A model generated the notes under the pieces. The model saw nothing but the letters and a program-made list of their open reading frames with translations. It was not told the origin of the DNA and made no database searches. A DNA stretch of 47,483 nucleotides, from assembly GCA_944363575.1 (NCBI GenBank), contig CALVUJ010000009.1, forward strand, positions 1-47,483, written 5' to 3'. Positions within the stretch are counted from its first letter, which is position 1. Each line of letters begins with the position of its first letter. Source of the DNA: an uncultured Bacilli bacterium. Its GTDB lineage: Bacteria > Bacillota_I > Bacilli_A > RFN20 > DUOF01. This document shows positions 1 to 7,830 of the stretch, piece after piece. A program made the translations under genes and the position numbers.

Positions 1-36
1 TAATATTACAATACTTTTGACAAAAAGGAGATAATT

Positions 37-603
37 ATGAAAATAACGCAAGAAGATATTAATCAATATGTAGCAAACGGTGGGAGCTTGGTTCGTTTAA
101 CAAAAGAACAAATAGAAGCAGTTCCGCAAGAACTTATTAATCAACGTGCAGCAAATGGCGGTGACTTGTTTCGTATAACAAATAAACAAATAGAAGCAAT
201 TCCACAAGAGATAATTAATCAACGTGCAGCAAATGGCGGTGACTTGGAATATTTAACAAAAGAACAAATACAAGCGATCCCTGAAGAAATAAGTGAAGTT
301 TCAAAAGAAGGATTGGAAGCACTAATATTATATAGTGCAGGTAAAATAAAAAAAGAAGATTTACCAGCAAATGTTATTCTTAATTATGCTCTTAGAAAGA
401 ATTTATTAAATATTGTAAAAACTAGATTAATACAACATCAAAATCAAGTATGTAAAGAGAATGGTTATACTGATCATGTTCCTAATGAAGTTCAAGAAAA
501 ATTTAATGAAAAACTAAAAGAAATATATAAAGAAATAAATGAAAAGAAAAAAGATTTATTAAAACAATGTAATAAGAAAGAAAATAAGATAAAGAGCTGT
601 TAA
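37..603 (+). CDS. 26-residue-repeat protein, short copy (3 repeats)
   Basis: A 188-residue protein with no signal peptide or membrane segment, so probably cytoplasmic. After the leader MKITQED come three tandem 26-residue units (residues 8-85) of the form INQYVANGG-x-L-x-x-LT-KEQIEAVPQE. Then follows a C-terminal domain of about 100 residues ending in a Lys/Glu-rich probable coiled coil. The unit reads as two short helices separated by Pro, so an alpha-solenoid is likely. The residues that vary most between units flank the Leu after GG: S/VR, D/FR and D/EY. The C-terminal domain is almost identical to that of the gene at 878-2056, while repeat number differs. An AAGGAG site precedes the ATG. 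I do not recognise the family and infer no function beyond a recognition or scaffold role. Confidence 0.85.
   Translation: MKITQEDINQYVANGGSLVRLTKEQIEAVPQELINQRAANGGDLFRITNKQIEAIPQEIINQRAANGGDLEYLTKEQIQAIPEEISEVSKEGLEALILYSAGKIKKEDLPANVILNYALRKNLLNIVKTRLIQHQNQVCKENGYTDHVPNEVQEKFNEKLKEIYKEINEKKKDLLKQCNKKENKIKSC
58..291 (+). repeat. 78-bp coding tandem repeat, 3 units
   Basis: Three in-frame 78-bp units that encode the 26-residue repeats of the short copy. They differ mostly in the six bases between the Leu codon after GG and the next Leu/Ile codon (gttcgt, tttcgt, gaatat). Confidence 0.9.
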
Positions 604-610
604 TAATATA

Positions 611-693
611 ATAATTTGAGGTGGTAGGATGACACTAGCTGAATTTAAACGATTTGATTTATTAATAAAAAAGTTATGTCCTACGAAAATAAG
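611..693 (+). other. Conserved block after repeat gene, copy 1; possible structured RNA or short ORF
   Basis: This block after the first repeat gene is repeated nearly unchanged after the second (about 2075-2157). It holds a good ribosome site (GAGGTGG) and an ATG at 629 that opens a 47-codon frame (MTLAEFKRFD...) running through the terminator to 772. In copy 2 the same frame stops after 7 codons, so coding is doubtful. GTAGGA (624-629) can pair with TCCTAC (679-684). In copy 2 the partner is TCCTAT, still pairable through G-U. This favours a structured 3' UTR or small RNA. Confidence 0.4.
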
Positions 694-723
694 CACTGCA
701 TTAAATAGATGTAGTGTTTTTTT
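694..723 (+). terminator. Rho-independent terminator of repeat gene copy 1
   Basis: CACTGCAT (694-701), a 7-nt loop, then ATGTAGTG (709-716) with one G-U pair, followed by seven T. The same hairpin follows copy 2. Confidence 0.85.
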
Positions 724-877
724 ATTATATAAACTTATGATATTAAGGTTTTTATTTTTGATTTTACTTTAACAATTTGCAGATAATCATGAATCGCCAT
801 ACCTTTTTTTATCTTGATTTTGAAAATAAACATGATATCATAATATTGCAATACGTTTCATATGGGGGAGATAAATT

Positions 878-2056
878 ATGAAAATAACACAAAAAGATAT
901 TAATCAATATGTAGCAAATGGTGGGGACTTGACATATTTAACAGAAAAACAAATACAAGCAATTCCACAAGAGATAATTAATCAATATGTAGCAAATGGC
1001 GGGAACTTGGTTCATTTAACAAAAGAACAAAGACAAGTGATTTCACAAGAGTTTATTAATCAATATGTAGCAAATGGCGGTGACTTAGGGAATTTAACAA
1101 AAGAACAAATACAAGCGACTCCACAAGAGTCTATTAATAAATGTGCAGCAAAGGGTGGTAATTTAAGGTATTTTACCAATAAGCAAAGGCAAATGATTCC
1201 ACAAGAGTTTATTAATCAGTATGTATTAAATGGTGGGTTTTTGGGGTATTTAACAAAAGAACAAATACAAGCAATTCCACAAGAGATAGTTAATCAATGT
1301 GCAGTAAAAGGTAGGAACTTGGGAGGGTTAACAAAAGAACAAATGCAAGTGACTCCAAAAGAGATAGTTTGTCAATATATAGCAAATGGTGGGAGCTTGA
1401 GATATTTCACAAAAGAACAAATACAAGCAATTCCACAAAAGATAGTTAATCAATATGTAGCAAATGGTGGTTACTTGAGGGATTTAACAGAAGAACAAAT
1501 AGAAGCAGTTCCACAAGAGTTTATTAATCAACGTGCAGCAAATGGCGGGAACTTGGTTCGTTTAACAAACAAACAAATAGAAGCAGTTCCACAAGAATTT
1601 ATTAATCAACGTGCAGCAAAGGGTGGGGACTTGGGAGATTTAACAAAAAAACAAATACAAGCGATTCTACAAGATATTATTAATCAATATGCAGCAAATG
1701 ATGGGAGCTTATGGTGGTTAACAAAAGAACAAATACAAGCGATTCCTGAAGAAATAAGCAAAACTTCAAAAGAAGGATTAGAAGCACTAATATTATATAG
1801 CGCAGGTAAAATAAAGAAAGAAGATTTACCAGCAAATGTTATTCTTAATTATGCTCTTAGAAAGAATTTATTAAATATTGTAAAAACTAAATTAATACAA
1901 CATCAAAATCAAGTATGTAAAGATAATGGTTATACTGATCAAGTCCCTAATGAAGTTCAAGAAAAATTTAATGAAAAACTAAAAGAAATATATAAAGAAA
2001 TAAACGAAAAGAAAAAAGATTTATTAGAACAATGTAATAAGAAAAAAATAAGATAA
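878..2056 (+). CDS. 26-residue-repeat protein, long copy (11 repeats)
   Basis: A 392-residue paralogue of the gene at 37-603: leader MKITQKD, eleven 26-residue units (residues 8-293), then the shared C-terminal domain of about 99 residues (SKEGLEALILYSAGK...). There is no signal peptide or membrane segment. The frame INQYVANGG.L..LTKEQIQAIPQE is nearly fixed. The residue before the conserved Leu is D, N, D, N, F, N, S, Y, N, D, S. The two residues after it are TY, VH, GN, RY, GY, GG, RY, RD, VR, GD, WW. Two of these three positions are adjacent, so the pattern resembles a modular recognition surface. The C-terminal coding DNA is nearly identical to copy 1, which suggests recent duplication or gene conversion. 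A GGGGGAG ribosome site precedes the ATG. The family is not recognised. Confidence 0.88.
   Translation: MKITQKDINQYVANGGDLTYLTEKQIQAIPQEIINQYVANGGNLVHLTKEQRQVISQEFINQYVANGGDLGNLTKEQIQATPQESINKCAAKGGNLRYFTNKQRQMIPQEFINQYVLNGGFLGYLTKEQIQAIPQEIVNQCAVKGRNLGGLTKEQMQVTPKEIVCQYIANGGSLRYFTKEQIQAIPQKIVNQYVANGGYLRDLTEEQIEAVPQEFINQRAANGGNLVRLTNKQIEAVPQEFINQRAAKGGDLGDLTKKQIQAILQDIINQYAANDGSLWWLTKEQIQAIPEEISKTSKEGLEALILYSAGKIKKEDLPANVILNYALRKNLLNIVKTKLIQHQNQVCKDNGYTDQVPNEVQEKFNEKLKEIYKEINEKKKDLLEQCNKKKIR
899..1756 (+). repeat. 78-bp coding tandem repeat, 11 units
   Basis: Eleven in-frame 78-bp units without spacers. Units 8-10 (INQRAANGG type) resemble the units of the short copy most, so the short gene could be a repeat-deletion derivative, or the long one an expansion. 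Confidence 0.92.
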
Positions 2057-2074
2057 AGAGCTTTTAATAATATA

Positions 2075-2157
2075 ATAATTTGAGGTGGTAGGATGACATT
2101 AGTTGAATTTAAATGATTTGATTTATTAATAGAAAAGTTATGTCCTATAAAAATAAA
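2075..2157 (+). other. Conserved block after repeat gene, copy 2
   Basis: Second copy of the block at 611-693. The ATG at 2093 opens only MTLVEFK before TGA. GTAGGA (2088-2093) and TCCTAT (2143-2148) keep the pairing seen in copy 1 by a G-U pair. RNA structure therefore seems better conserved than the reading frame. Confidence 0.4.
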
Positions 2158-2186
2158 CACTGCATTAAATAGATGTAGTGTTTTTT
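2158..2186 (+). terminator. Rho-independent terminator of repeat gene copy 2
   Basis: Same CACTGCAT/ATGTAGTG hairpin as at 694-723, with six T after the stem. Confidence 0.85.
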
Positions 2187-2293
2187 ATTATATAAACTCA
2201 TGATATAGAGAATATATTTTAAAATTTTTCTTTTTGAGTTTACTTTTACAGGTAACATTTTTTGTTTGTTTTACGCAATTAAAAGTGATAATG

Positions 2294-2322
2294 TTGCAAG
2301 AAAAGAAAATTATAGATATAAT
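2294..2322 (+). promoter_or_regulatory. Sigma-A-type promoter for the pilin-like operon
   Basis: TTGCAA (2294-2299), 17 bp spacer, TATAAT (2317-2322), 22 bp before the ATG at 2345. The -35 and spacer match the promoter before the Asp23 gene. Confidence 0.65.
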
Positions 2323-2344
2323 TTTAATGAGAGAAGGTAGTACG

Positions 2345-3244
2345 ATGAAAAAGACATTAAAAGTGATATCTATATTTTTTAGTTTAGCGTTGTTTTTTTT
2401 GACTGTTAATCTAATCGGAAATGAAAATATTATTCGTGGAGAACCGCATATATGCGATAATAATAATGCAGATTGTACATATAGTTATGGTCAAAACAAA
2501 GTTACTATAGGAAAAGGTGGGCAAATAACAGTAAAATATTCGTATGGTTATACTGAATTGCTTGTTGATATAAATGATGGGAAAGAGATAATTCATATGT
2601 CTGGTGAAAAAGGAAGTGGGGAAAAAACACTTCATCTGAGTAATTATTTAGCAGTTGGAAAAACATACAACATTAGGTTAGTTATTGAGTTTGCTAGTTC
2701 TAATACACAAAATTTTATTCCTCTTTATTGTAATGAAACTATGGGGACAGAAGGATGTGCTGATAGTGCAGAGTATTTTCATATATCTACCAAAAATGAT
2801 CGCTCTGTATATATGAGAGTTGAAAAATATAAAACAGGTGCTGAACCTATTATGGTTGATAATAGACAAGTGGTTTATTTCAATAATCCAGGGTGCTCTA
2901 GCAGGAATAAATGTTATATAGAGGATTACACAAATAAGGAATCATTTATGTATAAAGGAGAATTACTAGTTGAAAAGACCGGTGGAGATGCTGATGCACA
3001 AGCAGTAGAAGAAGAAATTACGGATACTATAATTCCATTATTATTATCAATATTAGGAGTCGCTGCTATTACCACAACAGTTACACTAGGTTATAAAATT
3101 GTTAAATCAGCTGATGAGCCACAAGAGAGAAGGGAATATATTGCAAAATTAAGAAATATTCTTATTGGAATTGGAATAGCATTTTTGCTAGTGGCACTGT
3201 ATACTCCGGTTACTGAACTTGTATCAACATGGTTGGAGGAGTAG
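2345..3244 (+). CDS. Secreted protein with VirB2/pilin-like two-helix C-terminus
   Basis: 299 residues from the ATG at 2345, chosen for its GAGAAGG ribosome site and because a signal peptide follows at once (MKKTLKVISIFFSLALFFLT); the open frame itself begins further upstream at 2234. Then comes an extracytoplasmic region of about 190 residues with several Cys (CDNNNADC, CNETMGTEGC, CSSRNKC) and predicted beta character. The C-terminal 75 residues hold two membrane helices around the loop GYKIVKSADEPQERR. This is the layout of VirB2/TrbC and Mbov_0395-type conjugal pilin subunits. The next gene repeats the arrangement with the loop motif IVKSADNPDIR. Family assignment rests on topology and that loop; the large ectodomain is atypical for a pilin. 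A surface role in a type IV secretion apparatus is inferred. Confidence 0.7.
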   Translation: MKKTLKVISIFFSLALFFLTVNLIGNENIIRGEPHICDNNNADCTYSYGQNKVTIGKGGQITVKYSYGYTELLVDINDGKEIIHMSGEKGSGEKTLHLSNYLAVGKTYNIRLVIEFASSNTQNFIPLYCNETMGTEGCADSAEYFHISTKNDRSVYMRVEKYKTGAEPIMVDNRQVVYFNNPGCSSRNKCYIEDYTNKESFMYKGELLVEKTGGDADAQAVEEEITDTIIPLLLSILGVAAITTTVTLGYKIVKSADEPQERREYIAKLRNILIGIGIAFLLVALYTPVTELVSTWLEE

Positions 3245-3251
3245 ATTTATC

Positions 3252-4007
3252 ATGGCATTTAAAAGGGTGAATATTTTATTTTTAATATATTTTACCTTCA
3301 TGAGTTTTATCTTATTTGGGCAATCTATTTCAGCTAGTGAATTAATGACAAATTATACAGATATCTTTGGGAATGTATTAGGTACAATTAAGATAGAGAA
3401 TGAAAATAAACTTGTAATAGAATATAAGTATGGGTTAAGGCAAGTAGATCTTTATTATTGTAGTAAAGGTGAAGGATGTGACATGAATAATTATTCTCAT
3501 ATTAGTGTTATGCAATCAAGTGAGGCAGAACCATATAAAAATACTAGTCAAGAGTTGGCTACTTATACATACGAATTTAATTTAGATGAGGGATTTGAAT
3601 ATAGAGTAAGAGTAGAGGCTTATTTTGGTACAGGTAGTGGGTATAGTGGAGTAGAAACTATCCCTTCATATACGATTAGTTCTAAACAAGTGCTGGATAC
3701 AAATGATTATTATTTGAAAGGTGTTCAAGGAAATTATCATCATGAAAGCATGAATAGTTTAATGTCTAAAATTAAAAATATTATTAATACGATTTTCTTG
3801 CCAATCATGTATTCTTTAATTGGTATAGTATTAGTTATAAAAGGTGCTATTTTGGGTGTTCAAATAGTTAAAAGTGCTGATAATCCAGATATTCGTATGG
3901 AAAAAATTAAATCATTAAAATGGCTAGTAATTGGAGTAGCTGTAACTGCTTTAGCTAGTAGTATAGTAGGTGTTTTAACAGGTTTCTTTAGTAATGCTTT
4001 TAATTAA
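3252..4007 (+). CDS. Secreted protein with VirB2/pilin-like two-helix C-terminus (paralogue)
   Basis: 251 residues from the ATG at 3252 (GGAGGAG site overlapping the end of the upstream gene). It has a signal peptide (residues 1-29, cut near SISAS), an ectodomain of about 150 residues and two C-terminal membrane helices joined by a polar loop with IVKSADNPDIRMEKI. The loop and second helix align with the upstream gene, while the ectodomains are weakly similar at most (short YKYG/YSYG match). It lies 7 bp after its partner, so the two are co-transcribed and may form a heteromeric structure. The last 33 bp overlap the 3' end of the convergent yigZ gene. Confidence 0.7.
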   Translation: MAFKRVNILFLIYFTFMSFILFGQSISASELMTNYTDIFGNVLGTIKIENENKLVIEYKYGLRQVDLYYCSKGEGCDMNNYSHISVMQSSEAEPYKNTSQELATYTYEFNLDEGFEYRVRVEAYFGTGSGYSGVETIPSYTISSKQVLDTNDYYLKGVQGNYHHESMNSLMSKIKNIINTIFLPIMYSLIGIVLVIKGAILGVQIVKSADNPDIRMEKIKSLKWLVIGVAVTALASSIVGVLTGFFSNAFN

Positions 4008-4562
4008 AGATCCGTATTGTTCTTGAAGCAAAGTTAATTTATCACTAGAAGTTTCAATAGTTAAGATAACCTGTTCTGAAAACTTTTTATTAATAATCCA
4101 AATATCATTTATTTTTAAAAAATATTCAATTTGATCGTAAACATTATAATTTAAAGCAATGGTTACGATTTCTTTTTTCTCATAAGCAATAATTTCTGCT
4201 TTATTTAAACATTCTAAGCAACTATTAGTGTATGCTTTTATAAGTCCTCCTACTCCTAGTTTAGTTCCTCCAAAATAACGAATAACAACGCACATTGAAT
4301 ACACTATATCATTATTTTTTAACACTTGATAAATAGGAGCACCAGCAGTAGAACTAGGCTCACCATCATCATAATATTTAAAAGTATTACAATCTAAAAT
4401 ATAAGCATAACAAACATGTGTAGCATCCTTATATTTTTCTTTAAAATATTTTAATTTTTCTTTAATTTCATCTATCGATGAAACAGGAAAAAGAAAAGTA
4501 ATAAATTTAGATTTTGTTACTATAAGTTCATTATAAACTTCTTTTTTTACTTGTTTTTCCAT
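3975..4562 (-). CDS. yigZ: YigZ/IMPACT (UPF0029) family protein
   Basis: 195 residues, the usual family length. The N-terminal IMPACT domain shows the family signatures THVCYAY, DGEPSSTAGAP and RYFGGTKLGVGGLIKAY, followed by a smaller C-terminal domain of the DUF1949 type. The family is a conserved translation-associated or nucleic-acid-binding protein whose biochemical role is unsettled. The start ATG has a GGTGAG site. It is convergent with the pilin-like gene (33-bp overlap) and divergent from ldh. Confidence 0.9.
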   Translation of the reverse strand: MEKQVKKEVYNELIVTKSKFITFLFPVSSIDEIKEKLKYFKEKYKDATHVCYAYILDCNTFKYYDDGEPSSTAGAPIYQVLKNNDIVYSMCVVIRYFGGTKLGVGGLIKAYTNSCLECLNKAEIIAYEKKEIVTIALNYNVYDQIEYFLKINDIWIINKKFSEQVILTIETSSDKLTLLQEQYGSLIKSITKETC

Positions 4563-4643
4563 AATCTCACCAAAAATATTATATAAAAAGATGGTTTAAA
4601 TAAAAAGTAAAAGATATAATTAGATTTGAAGTGGGGGACCTAT

Positions 4644-5546
4644 ATGAATAAAGTTGTTATTGTTGGATGTGGTAATGTAGGGATGAGTTATGCATATTCG
4701 ATTGTGACTAGTGATAATTCTGTTAGAGAATTAGTTTTAATTGATATAAAGAAAGAAAAGGCAGAAGGTGAAGCTTTAGATTTGATACATGCTTCAGCTT
4801 ATAGTAATGCGAGTATTAAAATAAAAGCAGGTGATTATAAAGATTGTGATGATGCTTCAATTGTGTGTTTGTGTGCAGGAAGTAATCAAAATGTTAATGA
4901 AACAAGGATGGATTTAGTAGATAAAAATATTAAAGTTTTTTCTTCAATTATTAATGAAATTAATAAAACAAATTTTAAGGGTATTTATTTAGTAGCAACT
5001 AATCCACTAGATATTATGACTTATGTTACTTACAAGTTATCGGGGTTTGCTCCTAATAGAGTAATTGGTAGTGGAACAACCTTAGATAGTGCTAGACTTC
5101 GTAGTATTTTAGGTAAAAAGTTTGATGTTAGTCCTAAAAGTGTTCATGCTTACGTGATAGGGGAACATGGTGATAGTGAATTGATTCCATGGAGTAATGC
5201 GACTATTGGGTTAAATAAAATTGATATAACAGAAGAAGAAAAAAAAGATGTTTTGAATGAAGTTCGTAATAGTGCATATGAGATTATTAATAAAAAAGGG
5301 AATACTTGTTATGGAATTGGTGTTTGTCTTATGAAAATAACGAATGCTATTTTTAATGATTCCAAAGAAGTTATGACTACTTCTTCATACAATAAAGACC
5401 ATGATTGTTATTTTGCTATACCATCTGTAGTAGGGAAAAAAGGGATAATAAAATCTTATTATTTGGAGTTAAGTGAAGAAGAAAAAGAACAGTTATCTTA
5501 TTCTATAAAATGCTTAAAAAATGTTTTAAATAGATTGAATTTATAA
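4644..5546 (+). CDS. ldh: L-lactate dehydrogenase
   Basis: 300 residues from ATG 4644 (GTGGGGG site), preferred to the in-frame TTG at 4626. It interconverts pyruvate and L-lactate with NAD(H). The Rossmann motif GCGNVG (9-14) and an Asp near residue 34 indicate NAD preference. Gln82 in SNQNVNETR is the substrate-specificity residue that marks LDH rather than malate dehydrogenase. Arg88, Arg151 (TTLDSAR) and His175 (GEHGD) are the expected catalytic set. It probably closes fermentative glycolysis. A TATAAT at 4615-4620 may be its -10 box, with no good -35. Confidence 0.93.
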   Translation: MNKVVIVGCGNVGMSYAYSIVTSDNSVRELVLIDIKKEKAEGEALDLIHASAYSNASIKIKAGDYKDCDDASIVCLCAGSNQNVNETRMDLVDKNIKVFSSIINEINKTNFKGIYLVATNPLDIMTYVTYKLSGFAPNRVIGSGTTLDSARLRSILGKKFDVSPKSVHAYVIGEHGDSELIPWSNATIGLNKIDITEEEKKDVLNEVRNSAYEIINKKGNTCYGIGVCLMKITNAIFNDSKEVMTTSSYNKDHDCYFAIPSVVGKKGIIKSYYLELSEEEKEQLSYSIKCLKNVLNRLNL

Positions 5547-5558
5547 GGGGCGAGTAGT

Positions 5559-6680
5559 ATGAGTATTAAGATTAAAGAAGTAAAAAGCAAAAAAGATTTA
5601 AAAAAGTTTGCTGCGTTTCCGGATTTGTTATATAAAGATAATAAGTATTATGTTCCTGTTTTGCATAGTGATGTTAAAAATATGTTTAATAGGAAGTTAA
5701 ATGGAGCCTATGAATATTGTGATTCGATAGAGATTTTAGCTTATAAAGATAAAAAAATTGTTGGAAGATTAGCGGGCATCATTAACTATAATTATAACGA
5801 AAAAGTTAATTCTAAACATTTAAGGTTTACTTGCTATGATGTGATTGATGATCTTGAAGTTAGTAGAGCTATGTTTGATTATATTGGTAAATGGGGTAAA
5901 GAAAAAGGAATGGAAGAGTTTAATGGCCCATTAGGATTTAGTGATATTGATAAACAAGGGATGCTAATTGAGGGTTTTGATCGTATTGGAATGTCCATTA
6001 CTACTTATAATTATCCTTATTATGTAGAGCATATGGAAAAATTAGGGTTTGTAAAAGATGTTGATCATGTTGAATATTTAGTTAAGGTTCCTGAAGTTAT
6101 TGATGAAAGAATAGAGAGAGTAAAAAATGCTTTACTAAATAAATTAAATTTTAAATTAATTAAGTTTAATAATGTTAAAGAGGTGTATCCATATATTTAT
6201 AAAGCTTTTGATGTATATAATGAGGCCTTTTATGCTTTGCATGGTACAGTGTGGTTAAACAAAAAACAGATTGATTCTACTGTTAAGCAATTTATTCCTT
6301 TCATTAATTTAGAGTATGTGCCTTTTATTGTTGATTATAAAGATGATGTGGTAGGTTTTGCTATTTTAGCGCCTTCAATTGCTAAAGCTTTACAAAAAGC
6401 TAAAGGGAAGTTACTTCCTTTTGGGTGGTATCCTTTGCTAAAAGCATTAAAAAAGAATGATTTATTAGAGATGTATTTAGTGGCTATAAAGCCAAAATAT
6501 CAAGGGTATGGCTTAAATTCTCTTTTAATGTATGATGTTACTAAATGTGCGATTAAAAATAATATAAAGTATGCTGAAACAGGGCCTGAATTAGAAGATA
6601 ATTACAAGATTAGAAGCCAATGGGATAATTATGAAGCAGAGATTGTTCGTAAAAGAAGATGTTATTTAAGAAAAATTTAA
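5559..6680 (+). CDS. GNAT-like N-acetyltransferase family protein
   Basis: 373 residues, larger than a single GNAT domain. The C-terminal half has an acetyl-CoA-binding-like segment (LVAIKPKYQGYGLNSLLMYD, about residues 307-326) in which QGYG takes the place of the usual Q/RxxGxG/A loop. The N-terminal half resembles large YghO-like proteins annotated as N-acetyltransferases. The substrate cannot be read from sequence. It sits 12 bp after ldh and is probably co-transcribed with it; the hairpin at 6697-6738 ends the unit. Confidence 0.65.
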   Translation: MSIKIKEVKSKKDLKKFAAFPDLLYKDNKYYVPVLHSDVKNMFNRKLNGAYEYCDSIEILAYKDKKIVGRLAGIINYNYNEKVNSKHLRFTCYDVIDDLEVSRAMFDYIGKWGKEKGMEEFNGPLGFSDIDKQGMLIEGFDRIGMSITTYNYPYYVEHMEKLGFVKDVDHVEYLVKVPEVIDERIERVKNALLNKLNFKLIKFNNVKEVYPYIYKAFDVYNEAFYALHGTVWLNKKQIDSTVKQFIPFINLEYVPFIVDYKDDVVGFAILAPSIAKALQKAKGKLLPFGWYPLLKALKKNDLLEMYLVAIKPKYQGYGLNSLLMYDVTKCAIKNNIKYAETGPELEDNYKIRSQWDNYEAEIVRKRRCYLRKI

Positions 6681-6696
6681 AAAAAGTGTTACAAAT

Positions 6697-6738
6697 AAAA
6701 AAATCTCCTTATAGATAATAATGAAAGGAGGTTTTTTT
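6697..6738 (+). terminator. Long hairpin: terminator overlapping the comFA ribosome site
   Basis: A7-TCTCCTT (6697-6710) pairs with AAGGAGG-T7 (6725-6738) over 14 bp around a 14-nt loop. It is T-tailed on both strands, so it can terminate either way. The 3' arm is also the only strong ribosome-binding site for comFA, and the ATG at 6721 lies in the loop. Folding would both end the upstream transcript and mask comFA initiation. Confidence 0.7.
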
Positions 6739-7830
6739 ATTAGTTATACTTGTCCAAACTGTAGCAATCAAGATAAACGTTATTTTTTTAAACTAAATGG
6801 CAAAGTGTATTGTCGCAAGTGTTTAAAGTATCGTGGGGAAACGAGTGATAATACTTATAAAGTTAATTCAGGAAAATTTACTCTTAACTATTCACTTACT
6901 GAAGAGCAAAAAAAAGCTAGTAATTTTCTTTTAAATAACGTTATTAAAGGAAAAGATTGTGCAATAAACGCAGTTTGTGGAGCAGGTAAAACGGAGATTA
7001 TTTATGAAACAATAGAGTATTGTCTTACAAATCATTTGAAAGTTGGTTTAGCAATTCCACGAAAAGATGTTGTAATTGAGTTAGAAAAAAGAATTAGTCA
7101 AGATTTTAATGTTAATGTAGTAGGAGTATATGGGGATCATCATCAAGTAATTGAAGGTGATATTATTATATTTACTACCCATCAAGCTTTTCGTTATAAA
7201 GATTACTTTGATGTTTTAATCATAGACGAAATAGATGCTTTTCCTTATATGAACAATGAAACTTTAAAAAACATTATAAATAAATGTAGTAAGACCTTTG
7301 TTTATATGAGTGCGACAATGCCTAAATACATTTTAAAAGATCCTAATATTGCTATGTATTATTTAAATAGGAGATATCATAATCATGATTTGATAGTTCC
7401 TAGTAGTGTTTGTTCTAGTTTTATGGTGCTTAAGTTAAAAAAGTATTTAAAAAAGTTTGTTAATAAAGTTGTGTTAGTGTATTTTCCCACGATTAAAATA
7501 CAAATGAAAATTAGTAAAAAAATTAAATATAATTATTTAATAAATTCTAAGGTTATCAATAGGGATTATCTTTTAAAAAAGATAAAAGAAATGAAAAGTG
7601 GGGTTATTTTAACGACAACAGTTTTAGAAAGAGGAATTACTATTAAAGATGTGCAAGTCATTGTTTATGATGCGAGTCATTCTTTGTTTACAAAAGATAC
7701 TTTAATTCAAATAGCGGGAAGAGTTGGAAGGCATAAAGATTATTATAAGGGGGAAGTGATTTTTATTAGCAAGTATAAAAATAAAAGTATTAAGGAAGCT
7801 ATAAAGGATATAAAAAAATATAATGAATAA
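6721..7830 (+). CDS. comFA: ComFA-like DNA-uptake helicase/ATPase
   Basis: Up to 369 residues, a little short for ComFA. An N-terminal four-Cys zinc site (CPNC, CRKC) precedes a superfamily 2 helicase core with Walker A (CGAGKT), DEAD-like box IIDEIDAFPY and motif III SATMP. The C-terminal helicase lobe carries VLERGITIKDVQ and QIAGRVGRH. ComFA drives single-stranded DNA through the competence channel and works with ComFC, whose gene overlaps this one by 8 bp. The start is uncertain: ATG 6721 lacks an upstream ribosome site, whereas AAAGGAGG (6724-6731) is ideally placed for an ATT codon at 6739. The zinc finger begins just after, so the real start must lie at or before residue 10. Confidence 0.88.
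   Translation: MKGGFFISYTCPNCSNQDKRYFFKLNGKVYCRKCLKYRGETSDNTYKVNSGKFTLNYSLTEEQKKASNFLLNNVIKGKDCAINAVCGAGKTEIIYETIEYCLTNHLKVGLAIPRKDVVIELEKRISQDFNVNVVGVYGDHHQVIEGDIIIFTTHQAFRYKDYFDVLIIDEIDAFPYMNNETLKNIINKCSKTFVYMSATMPKYILKDPNIAMYYLNRRYHNHDLIVPSSVCSSFMVLKLKKYLKKFVNKVVLVYFPTIKIQMKISKKIKYNYLINSKVINRDYLLKKIKEMKSGVILTTTVLERGITIKDVQVIVYDASHSLFTKDTLIQIAGRVGRHKDYYKGEVIFISKYKNKSIKEAIKDIKKYNE

Noticed and set aside
629-772. 47-codon ORF as a real gene
   Set aside because: It runs through the terminator hairpin, and the equivalent frame in copy 2 stops after 7 codons.
58-1756. CRISPR-like or TALE repeat array
   Set aside because: The units are contiguous, in frame and without spacers, so not CRISPR. 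They share LT-x-EQ wording with TALE repeats but are 26 rather than 33-35 residues long and place the variable residues differently, so homology to TALEs is not claimed.
1957-2160. Minus-strand open frame over the 3' end of the repeat gene
   Set aside because: Low-complexity antisense shadow (Phe/Ser-rich) of the real plus-strand gene, without a ribosome site.
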